25,428 nt of DNA. It comes from Sphaeroforma arctica JP610 (taxonomy: Eukaryota > Opisthokonta > Ichthyosporea > Ichthyophonida). Of this stretch, positions 1-13,400 are shown in pieces. Within the stretch, counting starts at the first letter, position 1. Every line of letters starts with the position of its first letter. Made by a program: the position numbers and the translations under genes. The stretch covers positions 55,094-80,521 of the forward strand of contig NW_014040348.1 in assembly GCF_001186125.1 (NCBI RefSeq). Reading direction: 5' to 3'. A model generated the notes under the pieces. The model was not told the DNA's origin. It ran no database searches and saw only the letters and a list, made by a program, of their open reading frames with translations.

Positions 1-54
1 AACANACANACACAACAAACACAACTTACACANACACACACACACACACAACAC

Positions 55-127
<73 letters not shown>
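1..127. repeat. CA/TA microsatellite at the window edge
   Basis: A run of CA dinucleotides (about 29-97) passes into a TA run (about 97-127). Three undetermined bases (n at 5, 9 and 33) lie in or beside it. It precedes the first recognisable exon, so it is probably intronic DNA of the F-box gene, whose upstream exons lie outside the window. Confidence 0.9.
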
Positions 128-130
<3 letters not shown>

Positions 131-184
131 GGGCCCAATATATATTCTCACTCAGTTCATCTCCACATATTTTCATACACATAG

Positions 185-3100
185 TCTGGACCCAGAGACG
201 CGACTGAAATGCGGTTCTGTGTGCACGGCATGGCAACGGCTGAGCCGCCAGTCGGATGGGGGCTACTGGCGTAGTGTGGTGCTTTCAACTATGAAAGGTA
301 GTCTGATCGAGAAGGAAGCGATACCTTCATGGCGCGCCCTGTATATCCGTTCAGGTATCCCAAGACTGATAAATGTGGGCGGTTGAGGTTGTAGGCACAA
401 ATACACACGGCATGGCTGAGAAATGTGGGTGGAGGGTGTAAGTGTATATCATATTAGTGAGCACTTCTCTAGTATGGTCTTACTCGGCCCTTAACACATA
501 CTGTGTGCCCGTATACCCGTACTTCTGCACAGAGTTACGAGAATTGTGTGTACATAGGAAACGTGCGTATACACAAATGTGTATATAATCACGCACACAC
601 TCAGAGGTACGGCACGGACGTACATACATATGTTCTCAAGACATATACACACCATAGACACTTACACGTACACACATATAAACAGTGAGATGCGTGGACA
701 TGTCCTTTGCTCACAACACAAAATGAAAACCTATTTACGGTGTTGCTGTACAACGCTACCACTTCAGATGGTACCGGAATACACACACACACATACTCAG
801 AAAACAATATACACACGCTATCTATGATACCAGCTCTGTGTATACATATCTTGCATTTCCTCTCCCCCGCCCATAATAGAGTACTGCCGACGGTTGATGA
901 GCCATGTGCGCTACTGCTGTATCCCCTGTATCGAGACAGCGGCAATTGCTTGCGAAAGTTTTCTGAATCATGACAACCTGACGAAATGCCATTTTGAACC
1001 GCTTCTAATCCAGCCAACTCACTGTCCTATCGGCGAGGTATTCGCATCAACCTGATGTAGAATTGCACTTATAGGCCAACTAGTTTCTGTTGGTAGCCAA
1101 CCATGTCCACGAACTATTGTCGGATAGCGTTCCATATTGGTGGTGACAGAACCCAACAGTTTCGTGACATACCGACTCACTCCTATGGCGTATACTGTGG
1201 TCAATGTTAAGTGGTAGTGTACTTCGATAGTTCGCGTCTGAGATATTTGTTTTATGCACCACATGCTGGAGGACAGTAGCCCTCAAATACATTACTGGCA
1301 CTAGAAGCCAGGAGATCTTAGTGGGTTTATTGTCCAACAGTCGGTGTTCTGTCGCATTTGCCGAGTAGGTCACTAGGTCACCATAAGGCGCATCATGACC
1401 AGGGCATGTGGTCGGTGCTGCGTTTTTAGATTTTGTATTCTATACCTGAACACCCGAGAACATTTGTCTGCACCATAGTAGCAAGGTATTTTTGCGCTTC
1501 GTGTGTCGATATTGGAGGATCTAGCGCTCGCATACGCTCTTAACACATCACGACGAGTGCAGAACGCACCTTCTGATTGGGGTTGCTGTAGGTAGTCATG
1601 AACAGTTGTTTGTATATAAGCTGGACAAGGTGAAGTAGTTCCTAGTACCTGTTATCTTATTCGAGGACACTTGCACTGAAACAACGGCTGAGGAACATCC
1701 ATCGACGGCCACCTAACCACTGAATCACACATATTTATTCCACCCCTATGTCCCGCAGCCATGTGTCTCCATGTAACCACTGTATTACACATATATCCCC
1801 TCCCTTCCCTTTGCAATATCCCGCAGTCATGTGTCTTCGTATAACCACTGTATTACACATATATCCCCTCCCTTCCCATTGCAATGTCCCGCAGTCATGT
1901 GTCTCCATATAATCACTGTATTACACATATACCCCCTCCATTCCCATTGCAATATCTCGTAGTTATAATGTGTCTCCATATAACCACTGTATTACACATA
2001 TATTCCCTCTCTTCCCATTGCAATATCTCGTAGTTATAATGTGTCTCCATATAACCACTGTATTACACATATATTCCTTCTCTTCCCATTGCAATATCTC
2101 GTAGTTATAATGTGTCTCCATATAACCACTGTATTACACATATATCCCCTCCCTTCCCAGTGCAATATCTCGTAGTTATAATGTGTCTCCATGTAACCAC
2201 TGTATTACACATATATCCCCTCCATTCCCATTGCAATGTCCCGCAGTCATGTGTCTCCATATAACCATTGTATTACACATATATCCCCTCCATTCCCATT
2301 GCAATATCTCGTAGTTATAATGTGCCTCCATATAACCCCTGTATTTCACATATATCCCCTCCCTTCCCATTGCAATGTCCCGTAGTTATAATGTGTCTCC
2401 ATATAACCACTGTATTACACATATATCCCCTCCATTCCCATTGCAATATCTCGTAGTTATAATGTGTCTCCATATATCCACTGTATTACACATATGTCCC
2501 CTCCCTTCCCATTGCAATGTCCCGCAGTTATAATGTGTCTCCATCTTCCCCCACTCGTATCAGAATGTTTCGCGTGAGATCACCACCGGTCACAGACAGA
2601 CGATCAGACACTTCCAGCGCAGTCAAGAGCACGAGAATGAAATCGCAAGGGGTGCAAAAGCGAAGAGTGTACTTGGAAGCATACCGCGCCAACAGGTACA
2701 GTCCAGGCTACAACCACATGTGTGAGTATTGATTTGCGCCACATCTACGTAGTGCTGGCTGGCTCTGTTCACATTGAATTGGGGACTGCGCTACTTGCTC
2801 GAAGTGGATCAGATGCGAATTTTCATCCGGAAATTGGCGTACATTTGTGATATATGTATGCTGCTGGGGGGTTTATCGTCGTCTATATTCATTTTCTGAA
2901 GCGGCTGTGGCTGCGTTCATCGTTCTCACGCTAAACATCCTGTGGATCAGAATGATTCTCCCGACCTAAGGACTCGACAACACGTAGTCCATGCCGTTAA
3001 CATCACCCCCACTTCTAAACCCTCGCAGGCGTGCCTACTACCGGCACAATCCCCGTACGTCTTCGATCGCGAGGTCGCCATGCTTTGCGCAGATCTGATT

Positions 3101-6100
3101 TTCGCCAAGGCTTCCGCACGGTGCGACGCGTTCGCTGTTGGGCTCTCCGGCAGCTACGGCTACTACCTGTACACCCACCGACACCACTTCAATCGTGCGC
3201 TGGCGTTTCTCCAATGGTCCCTCGCGGACGACCCCGGTAGGTGCACTGACGTGTTGTGTAGGTGCAGTGTTGCGGTGCTGTATAGGTGCGTTCCGATCAA
3301 GTCAATGACGGCGTTGGACGCGTAGAGTTATCCAGGAACGTAAGGGTGTTTGTGCAGGCATGCTGCAGAGTTTCGGGTGTCATGAGCGGCATGCGCGTTA
3401 GCGTTTACCACGACGTCAGTCTGTGGCAGAAATCAGTAGGAGATTCGGATATCCGGAATCTACAGAATTACCGCACCACGCGACCGATTGATTTGTATGG
3501 ACAGGGCATGGTTCAAGTATATATAGCAGATGGCCACATAGAACGGGCACTCATATTCTGTTCTGTGCACCGTGTCGCGTGAAGATCTCTGACTCGCACT
3601 GATGTCTGCCATGCTCCTATGTTTTCATCAGACGATCTGTCGAGCCTTTTTGTACTTGCGCATCTGGTCCACTTCCAACTCAGGTGTGTGTGTAAATATA
3701 CGTGTTCATGGCTGTTTTGGTATAAAATATCTCACTCGCTATAGTAATATTTCCTCTGAGGTCGAAGAAAATGCAAAGTGTATGCCACAACTTGCAAAGT
3801 ATCTGTCGGTGTACTTCTGTTTTGGCATGGGCGTGCACTGTTGCCAGCCGCATAGTATTCAAACGAGGCGACCATTGAATTCCAAATGCCACTTTATCAC
3901 GTACCACCAGGGATTTGGATCAAGCCGAGCAATATTACACTGAAGTGATGGAGAGCTCCGAGACACCCTTTGCAGAGTGCTACATTAGACTAGCTATGGT
4001 GCATTGGCAGAAATCTCAGTTTGAGAAGGCTCAGCAGACCTACGAATCGGCTCTCCTTGTAGTAGCTGACAAGGTGGGGCATTCGAGAACGCTTTCTTAA
4101 GGGATATTTGAATATCACATGTTCCGTGATCACACCGCATATGTATTGGTGAAAATATCTGTACCTTCGATAAGAATGCTAGACGGTTTATTTGAGTCAC
4201 CACCGTTATATGGCCGAAATGAGTGCTGCGCTGTAACTTGTAGGTGGTTTGCAGCCTGGTAGTCGCATTGTCGTGAAGTGTAAGTGTCCTTGTATAACAT
4301 GAGATATTGGGCAGATTTATATATATCAAAGTTACACACAATATTGTTATATTGCCGCCTCAAATCATCTGTATGGCAAACCTCTCTTCATTCCAAATGC
4401 AATGCTGCAGGACCGAAGTCGGGTCCTCAATCACTATGCGAATTTTCAAATAGTACTCCGAGACTACGATGAAGCCATCACCATAGCCAGCAAAGTAGGT
4501 CCGATGTTTGTATGCCTAATTATGATTTGTTTCTCATTTCTGTAAGATATTCTGATTGTTTCCGTGCCGACTTCCCGTATGGGATAGGCAAATTGGAAAT
4601 CGAGACAAACATGCATATTTCTTTTACTAAAGGAGGTGTTAGCATTGGTTGTTAGGTGGTGATGTATCGTCTTAACATGTACTTTGATACAACGTAGATC
4701 GAGGAAAACAATTGGACTGCACATTGCACATGTAGTCTCCTCGAGGTGTTTTAAATGGCCTTGTTGTCTGCTGTTAAAGGTGTTGCACGTATGTTAAGGA
4801 AACAAAAATCCTGGATAGTTAGGTATACGCTTATTATCAGTACCCTCAGGAACGACTAAGAACGAGGTTCAACTGGTTTTATAAACTATCAGGCGCATAT
4901 TGCCCTGCGATATATTGATCTGAGTAAGTTGCTAAGCAGTTGCGGCCCCCTTTAAGTTGTAAGCTCCTTGCACTACGTATACGCCGCACAGCTCAAATCC
5001 GCGAACTCACCAACAGGTGGTACATGCTGAGCCAGAGAACATCCACGCCGTTGGCACCCTGGCATTGCTGCTATTGCTGGTATGCAGAGCTACTAGTTTT
5101 TTTCTCATCGTAATCGACTGGTATCGACTCGTGACAAGTAGTAAGTTGCATGATGGACCCGTTTGCATGAAGTAAAGTATAAACTGTTCTGTCGAGTTCT
5201 TAGCTGATAGTTTAAGACAGTGTACTTATCGAAGACAATGTACTTATCGTCCCCCCCCCCCCTCCCCCGGACTTCAGTACAAGAATAAACCACCGGAAGC
5301 AAGGACACTCTTCAGATCAGTGTTGCCTCTGGTCACACGCACCGGACCGCACATCTATGGCGTCTTGCTTGTCTATAGCTACGCGATGTTCTGTGCACTT
5401 ACAGGCTGCCAGGAGGAGGCGAAGGTATGTTGTCCAAAGGCGTTGTGTAGACATACTTGGCTTCTAAACGGCGCGTTCATTATATATTGTTGTACTGGTC
5501 AGTCGATGAGTATTGTGGGTGCGAGGGTACTTGCTCGTGGAACACCATCCGGTCGGTGGTCAAGAGTTATCGGGTGACGAGGCGCTTGATGTTGATATTA
5601 TGGTAAATGCAATATCAGTATAGCCTCCAAACTGGTTTTAGGATGTAGGCGAACGTGTTTACACCACCATACCCAACATCACACGTATTGAATTCAGTGT
5701 ACACCTGTGTGTACCTGGTGGAATACATATACGTAGGTGCATCGCTTGTATGTCAAGACTCAATAAGGAAACTCAATGTGATTGGGATTAATAAGTGTGC
5801 GGTCTGCATGCTCTCCTTCAGGTTATACAGCAGAGCCTGCATTGATTTCGACGGGTCTTTTTTTCCACCCAAGTTATAGCCAGTACCTAGACTTACATAG
5901 GGTGGATACATATCTGCAGTATGTACTATGTGCCGAGTTAGACAGGATGGAGTAATTGTATCTCCACGTTTCGATACGCAGATGTACTGGCGGAGGGCTG
6001 AGGAGTTGGACGTTTTCCCGGATACGTTTGAGTTCATCGAGACATACTATCTGCAAGGTATGGCACAAGCCCTCCCTCAAATGCCCTACACCGCTGCAAA

Positions 6101-6146
6101 CATGCGTGCGTTCAGTGCCTTTCAGGAGGACATGGGGTCTGTATAG
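185..6146 (+). CDS. F-box and TPR-repeat protein, 5'-truncated, multi-exon
   Basis: Exons proposed by hand from splice sites and phase: 185-354, 880-1037, 2564-2695, 2951-3236 (acceptor could instead be before 3029), 3632-3683, 3911-4073, 4411-4494, 5017-5079, 5278-5424, and a last exon 5982-6146 ending in TAG. Every junction from 185 to 5424 has GT-AG and matching phase. The first exon reads as the second half of an F-box (LDPETRLKCGSVCTAWQRLS, later SWRALYIRS); its N-terminal half must lie upstream of the window. Exons from about 3190 carry TPR-like helix pairs, for example DLDQAEQYYTEVMES, QFEKAQQTYESALLV, RDYDEAITIASK and YAMFCALTGCQEEAK. F-box proteins typically bind Skp1 in SCF ubiquitin ligases, with a C-terminal repeat domain selecting the substrate, so a substrate-adaptor role is inferred. 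The region 5425-5981 is unresolved: candidate exons start at 5642 and 5822 (the latter encodes LYSRACIDFD, a TPR-like helix), but their phases do not join cleanly. That F-box and TPR exons form one gene is inferred from phase. Confidence 0.6.
1714..2548. repeat. 12-copy 68/71-bp minisatellite inside an intron
   Basis: The landmark TAACCACTGTATTACACAT recurs at 1714, 1774, 1842, 1910, 1981, 2052, 2123, 2194, 2262, 2333, 2404 and 2475. Spacing is 60 once, then 68 or 71. The 3-bp difference follows two versions of one segment: CCGCAGTCATGTG in 68-bp units and CGTAGTTATAATGTG in most 71-bp units. Each unit carries a CCCCTCCCTTCCC pyrimidine tract. The array lies in the 1038-2563 intron of the F-box/TPR gene and stops about 15 bp before the next acceptor, so it may supply that intron's pyrimidine-rich end. 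Confidence 0.9.
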
Positions 6147-6404
6147 GAGCTGACGATGGCCGCTAATGATATGCTGGTAAGGAATGTTTGTAATATGAGA
6201 CCGACTGATGGATAGACTATTGAGTAGTCCAAGGTCCACGTTATGAAGTAATGTTATCATGAAGTATTCACCAAGTTTCACCTTGATACGAACCGACAAT
6301 CGGAGCACGATTGATCATGGGAAAGAGCGCGAGGAACGAAGCGCATTGGAATGGACACGGCCTGGAGTGTGTTTTAGCACATCGCATGGTATGAAGTGAA
6401 GTAG

Positions 6405-6765
6405 GAACGCACAAGATAGCTGGTCCTCCTGTGTCAGCTCGTTGAACGAAAGGTATAACAGGAAAACACAAAGTATATTTAGTCCTTATTTGCCAGCGTG
6501 TTGGAAGAAAGTTGTTACAGGAATACACAAATCAGATGGTTCGTTGTTGCAAGAAAGGTACTATAGAAAAACACGAGATAACTGGACCTATTCTTCAACG
6601 TGTTGGAATAAAGGTATAACAGGAAAAAAAAAGATAACTGGTCCTATTTGTCAGCGTGTTATAGTAAAGGTATTAGAGAGCCCCAGATAGCTGGCCTTTG
6701 CCTGCCAGTGTGTTGGATGAAAGGTATAACAACGAAACACAAGATAGCTGGTCCTATCTAAATTG
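6405..6765. repeat. Degenerate ~55-bp tandem repeat, about six copies
   Basis: Copies share a core resembling CAGCGTGTTGGAAGAAAGG followed by TATAACAGGAAAACACAAG and then AGATAACTGGTCCTAT. Core starts lie near 6437, 6494, 6545, 6598, 6654 and 6710. The copies differ by many substitutions, so the array is old. It sits between the stop codons of two convergent genes. The rest of 6147-7301 shows no gene that I can support. Confidence 0.8.
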
Positions 6766-7301
6766 ATATGACATGACCACCGACAATCTCGCAACCATAA
6801 GCAGACCTGCTAATGTCTAGTACCATCACAGCAGTCATCCCTTACACACACCTACTTCCTGACAATTCTGATGAATATACACCCTCATACAGACATGCAC
6901 CTGTCATGCACATACCATAGCCATGCCCAGCAGTTATCAGCATGTTTTAGCTCGTACAACCAGCTTCTTTGTGACATGTCTCTGATGGATATGGACGAGA
7001 TTGCAGCAAAATCCGATTGCACATGGCGCACTTCTAATAGACTGCCACGACTTGTTGAATACAGTAATATGATACTCAAAGTGATGCTTTATGGAAGCAT
7101 AAGATATTAATGTTTTTTTAAAAATTTTGCTTCAGCAATAGACACTGAAATGATCTTTTGTGGACGCACAAGGCATTAAATTGACCTATTTCTATATTAT
7201 ATCGTTTCCATTATTGATTCAAAACTATCATAACGTGGACCACAGCATATTAAAAATAAGTCGAACTATGAATTGTGGTATAAGCCAAGTCAAATATTCT
7301 A

Positions 7302-7307
7302 TTTATT
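7302..7307 (-). promoter_or_regulatory. Candidate polyadenylation signal AATAAA
   Basis: The minus strand reads AATAAA about 105 bases beyond the TAA stop of the channel gene. Position and sequence suit a poly(A) signal for that transcript. The surroundings are AT-rich, so a chance match is possible. Confidence 0.45.
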
Positions 7308-7409
7308 TTAAATTTGAACTACGATTTCAACACGGGACAACCATCGCGTACCGTGCCAGTCCATAAAAATTGCTACCGAGTTACCGGGTTTAGCCAATTA
7401 TATCTAATA

Positions 7410-10400
7410 TTAAAGCCTGCTATGACTAACGAACGAGCTTCGAAACGCCTCCGACCCAGTTTGGGAATAATTATTACTGGCCGAGTTAATCGAGTCGCCC
7501 TTCAAACTGTCAGTACCAGAGTCCGGTTGGATTCGCGCCTTGAGCGCCCACCTGTAGATGTACATACCAACAACGCACCAGACGGCCAGGGAGATCAGAC
7601 CAGCTGTCACACCCCACACAATGGTCGCCGTTGTGGACTGGGGAATTATCACGAGCAGCACAAAGAGGTACAGGTACAGCAAGGTCAATCTGTCAAGGTG
7701 GTATGCAAAGGCGAAGGATCAGACTCGAGCAATGTGAATTGCGATAGGCAATAGAATCAACATTCGACGATGTGCATACAGTAATTTTATGAAGTAGATA
7801 TGACTGAGAGCGGAGTAGATATTCTCTCTCAAAGCGATCGTTTACGGCTAATACAGATTCCCAATTAACTTGGCGTAGTGGCAGCAGCGGTGGATGCTAC
7901 ATGACAGGGTGAAGCAGGCGAGACGTTGTACAAACTTAAACATAGCGCAACAATAAAGAGATGACACAAGCTACTATCAGCAACACCACGGCCTCGCATG
8001 TTCCGACTCGTCCTATTATATATATAACTCGGCAAGGCTTCAACGAATACAAATGTGAGCTAATGTAGACGAGGTCACATACGTTAATCCCACCACTCGA
8101 TCCATGCACCGCACTTTCCAGCAGGTCCACTCCTTGTAGGGGTCAGCATCGAGATGTCGCCAATAGCAGTAACTCAATATCGCGTGGATCATCACACAGC
8201 CGCCGAGACAGATGGTCAGGATAGAGACTGCGTCAACCACGGTGATCTGTACATCATGATAGATAGTAATTGGGGGAAGGATTAACATTTCTTGAACCCC
8301 CAAGGGGACCAATATGAATACGATTACGATAAATAGAGAAGAATACTGGAACGCCCATGTACTGGATGATCGTCTTTCTTAATCTGGTCTCGATTGCATG
8401 GCCGTATGTCAGATGGGAAGATTATACCCATAGGCTTTGTAGACTTCGAATACAGCACTAAACTAGTCGGAATTAAGTGACAAGCTACATGAACTTAGAA
8501 CTAGTAGCGAGGACACTCGACCGACGTTCGATAAGAAAAAAAACAGTTGCTATACGCGCTCAGGTCGTTTGCAAAGTCCGATGAAATCGTTTGAGGAGAA
8601 TAAGACTTCAGACATAGATAGTTAGCAATAAATACTAACAAGCACATGTATGTCCAAATAATGCTCACCTGCTTCTCACTACCAGCGATAGCGATGAGGT
8701 TCAAAGACCTAGGTTCGAGGGAAACAAAGATGGCCAGAGCCCCGAATCCAACACGCACAGACACTTGCGTAACGGCGTCATCGTCTATAATGAGTGTCAA
8801 TGCTGTCATGATACCAATCAGAGCCATGGGGAACAAGTTGTACCGCGACACAATGGCGCTCCACCGAGAGAAGTTTATGTTGGCTGTGACTGCCTGGACA
8901 CCGTACTTGTGCGATCGGGCAAGAACCTGTGGCATTGCCATTGCAAAAGTGGTCGCGAATAAAAGTGACTCGTGAGACAGGTAGGTGGTGTGTGCTGACA
9001 CAGCCGTTCGCTGCTATAAGACATGCACCGCTGTGAGTGGTTGTATATACATTCGACTACATGAGGTATGCAGTCAAATGATAAAACCGCTCGGGCCAAA
9101 CGACGCGTACAGCACAGGATGCGGCATCAGAAACGTTAAGTACACACAGCAATGGAACGTTAAGTACACACAGCAATAGATGATAAAATGCGCGGGAGCT
9201 CCTATAGACCGTGAGGTGCAAGACAACAACGAACTCGCTCTACGCAGCGCTTCAACATGCTTCTATGTCGAAACAGAATGGTTGAGGCCAACAGGCTAAA
9301 CTATCGATCATGGTAAGTATCATTATGAAGCGAGGTCATAATGATACGTACCATGTAATAATGAAATGTTTCATATACAGCGCACATCTCTAGAGCCCAT
9401 CACATACGTCTTGGTACTGGCCCGACTTCATTAGATAGCTCAGAGCTGTACTGTTCTTCTCAGACGTAGTGCTGGCCATACCCCACCCCGACAAGTCCAT
9501 TCGGTCGATAGAGTACTTCAGGCTACCCTCAGTTGTGGGAATATTGGATTGGTAATCGTTGAACTTCACCTAAAGCACAAAACAGGCCAAAAATAATTAG
9601 GTCCCGAATAGTTCAGCTGATTGCTAGCCTAGGTCCAGAATCCAGAGTGAGACGATGAGAAACCCACCAGATCCTCCCGGAGGCAGCATTCGGGTTGAAG
9701 ATCGGCATGAATATCAGTGCAATGAAACGGCCATTATAGATACGATAGAAAACAAAACAAAACAAAAAAATGTTGAACATTGCACCCAGCCTCAGCCTGG
9801 GTTATGACCTTAAAGTCACACACAGCTTGTACATGTGCAGTGCATGCACGCATGCATCCTTCATTTACCAGCATTGTACCCATGGTATATGCATGGGAGA
9901 ATCCTCTTAGCATTAGCATGCACAATGCACGCGCAAAGTGAAAAAAAAATTGATCAGCTACGGGAGATGGGCAAACGACAAGAGTACATACCACGGGAGG
10001 CGTAGGCCTGTGCTCTACCCACCAATCTGGGTCGGTGGAACGGAACGGGTTGACCAAATACAAAGCCAGTTCCACGTTGTGGCTATCGAATGGGAAATCA
10101 GCGACGTCCAACCCGCTGCCGATCCGGTAGGTGGCATCGATGCGCTGTGAGTGTATTGTTTAAGTCAATATGGACAGATAATGGACTACGAGAGCAAACA
10201 TGTCAAGGAGCCATCGCAGCCGAGCTGGCATGAGACAGTAGAATATTGGCAGATATCTAAAGGACGCCGTGCGCAAAGTTGTACTTCGAAGTGAAGCGGG
10301 CCGGAAAAGGGCAAAGGCAGTAAGTATGATTGAGCGATCAAACCAAAATTGAAGGTAGCCTATACTACTGACCAATTAAGCTTGACACAGCATTGAATTC

Positions 10401-13400
10401 CGCAACTTTGGTTGAACAATAGTGGCATCCGTTAAGTTTAGACCAAGTTCTTGTACTCGCTGAAATAAGAGTGTAATTGCAGTACTGCGTACGCACATGC
10501 AAAACACATCTCACCTGAGACGCCTGAACCCAACACTCATCGAAACTAGGACAGTCGACGAAGGAGGCAAATTCCTCCAAACTACCGGCGCACTCTTCTC
10601 CAGGGTTGCAACAGCCCACATCCTGAGAAAAGGGAACATGACGAAATCGAACTGTATTTTTAGAGCTTGCAGCATGAGCTAGAATTGAGTTAGTTTTGTG
10701 CGCTATAGCACAGGTCACAGACATGAATGGAATTGGCGGGATGGTACATAGCGGTAGGTATCAGCAACCGTCCATCGCTTAAACTGATAGGAGCATTGCC
10801 CAAAACAGGCACACACGCCAACAATAGAGTAACCACAGAGCAATACTAAATGCAGTCGGGACCTACATACCTGTCCGTTGGCCTGGAGATCAGCATCCTG
10901 CGCATTGCACTGGGGTGGACTCACATAGATGCGCTGGTCTAAAATCAGCTTTTCTATGGATATAACGGGCAGGGGAAGTAGGTCTCTGTCGGTCATGGTG
11001 GCCGACATCCCAAACTCAGGTCGCCACACAGCCTGTCAGATAGATAAGAGTTGATTAACCCTCAGAAAGCGTTGACATTTGGATAGTCATCGATATGTAT
11101 GTGAAACGTACGGGATCTACAACTAGATACCGCGAGACCAACGTAGGTAGCTAGCACAACCACGTGCAAATTCAAAACCGAATCGTTTGGGAATCAAGTG
11201 CACGCCTACTGCGCGCCACGGGCTAAACATTTAAACCATCATTGCATGTTCATTCTGTTATATGTGCATTGCAATCTCTGCGGCCGAAACAGACGCTGCA
11301 TTCTCCTGGCGGGCGGGCAATGCAGACGTGCGTGTACACAAACGACAAGATATCTTGCTGGCGTGATTCCATGCAGACTTCTACCAACGGATAGCCAGTC
11401 ATTATATTGTACGATACACACACACGACAATCAATCACTACACAACCCTCGTACGACTTACGCAGACAGCGACCAATCACTACACAGCACTTGTATGATA
11501 TACATACAACGACAGTTCAATACACAGCAGTTGTACACCATACACTCACAATAATCACCGCTTCATTCGAAGCTAAGACACCCCACCAAAGGCATCACAA
11601 AGGATTGTATAGACATACACACAACGACCAATCAATACACATCACTTGTACACCATACACACACACAACAACCACCGCTTCATTCGAAGCTGAGAGCTGA
11701 GACACCCCACCAAAGGCATCACAAAGGATTGTATAGACATACACACAACGACCAATCAATACACATCACTTGTACACCATACACACACGACAACCACCGG
11801 AGAGCTGAGATACCCCACCAAAGGCATCACAAAGGATTGTATAGACATACACACAACGATCCATCAATACACAGCGCTTGTACACCATGCAGACACAACA
11901 ACCACCGCCTCATTCGAAGCTGAGACACCCACCAAAGGCATCACAAAGGATTGTTCTCTATGTAATAGCGGATAGTATTGGTCATCTGACCCCTGGTCAA
12001 TTTGCATACCTCGATATCTCGCACTAAACTATAAAATAAGCGTGGGTCCTTCCATTTTGCAGCGTAGACCATTGATACGGTAAACGTATCTTCCGAGATT
12101 TCAAACTTCAACACCTCCACCATAGCGCTGACTACGTGCACCTGATATGAGTCAATGAAAGTTGATTGGAATGATTGAGCAACGCTTAAAACGTTTTTAC
12201 GTATTCCAGCCATCGCGGTTTTTCGCATGCTGCACACCATCCCAGAAGTGACCAGACGTACGCTTTGACACACTGCAGATTACACGCGAAGCTGTAACAC
12301 GCGTAGTGTGTAGATTGTGCTGAATCATCTGTCACATTGGCACATCGTGATAAACCTCCTAGTCAAATGCATGAGATGTTAATGAACAAATTGGTCGCCA
12401 GGATCGACGCAAACAGACGAAACAGCAATCCAACCCATCCAACACTTTGAAACCACCTGCCATCTGATGCTGTACTCCCATTCTTCGCAAACCTAGACAA
12501 CAGTCTACGTACACGTACAGCACCTCTATAGGCAATAGCTACATACTAAGCTATACACAGCACCATGAGCTACTTAGAAATTCATGAGAGTTGGCGCAAA
12601 GCAGCTTACCTCCAGTGGATTTGTACAGTCACGTGGGTCTGTGCAATTGGCTACTGAGAAATCTCTGTCGAATGGGGGGACCCAACGCGGAGCTGCATCG
12701 TAACAGTCCGTCATCTCATCGTTGTTCCAGTCAAATCCTGTTTATTAAGTCGATATGATCCACGGTAAGTTTGGTAACCTTATACATAAGACTAGACAAC
12801 ATAATAAGTAGGTCTTCATGTCTTAGAATTATACCCTATCGAGCACTATAGTGTTCAGATCCCAAGGGGTTATGCAGAGCAGGTAAGCGTGCACTGCGAG
12901 GGTATTCGGATATGTGTAATCTTAGACACAAGTGCAAGCTTGGTTGGGAGGATTCACTAAGGATGCTTTGAGAGTATGTTGCAGAGTGCGAGTGTTCGTG
13001 TACCAGTAGATAAATCATACACGAATAGATGCATGTGAGCGTATATATGAATACACAAAATCTATGATATGTAGACGGAGTGATACTTACGAAGATAGCC
13101 GAACCACGGGCAAGCACACATGTGCGAAGATACACGCACGTAAAGCTAAGCACACACAAAACTATCTCTACAGCGAAAGATATCAACATACGTAAGGAGC
13201 CAGACATTTAAATTTAAAAATAAAACAAGAAACGACAAAAATTGTGGTGAAAATAGGTGCAGAACTCTGTACCCAGGAACTCATATACGAAAACAAAGCA
13301 AGGGTAATACGCTGCATGCTTGCTGAAATATGACGTGAACGTGTACATGGAAATACAACAACAGATACTTAGCACTTCAAATACAAGAGAGATTACTGTA

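Noticed and set aside
601-1373. Minus-strand open frames of 80-138 codons opposite the F-box exons
   Set aside because: They are shadows: the plus-strand exon 880-1037 has good splice sites and phase, and the minus frames lack family features.
2176-2456. Open frames inside the 68/71-bp repeats
   Set aside because: They only translate the repeat, and 71-bp units change phase from copy to copy.
3286-3943. Plus-strand frames of about 100 codons
   Set aside because: They cover the introns on both sides of the short exon 3632-3683. Only that exon fits the TPR frame.
9660-9670. Possible 6-nt microexon GATCTG (phase 0) between channel exons 7 and 8
   Set aside because: It has AG before and GT after, but exons 7 and 8 already join in phase and nothing requires it.
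12836-13207. Hydrophobic 123-codon open frame on the minus strand with an ATG
   Set aside because: It lies in a channel intron, has no recognisable family, and its hydrophobicity may simply reflect AT-rich composition.
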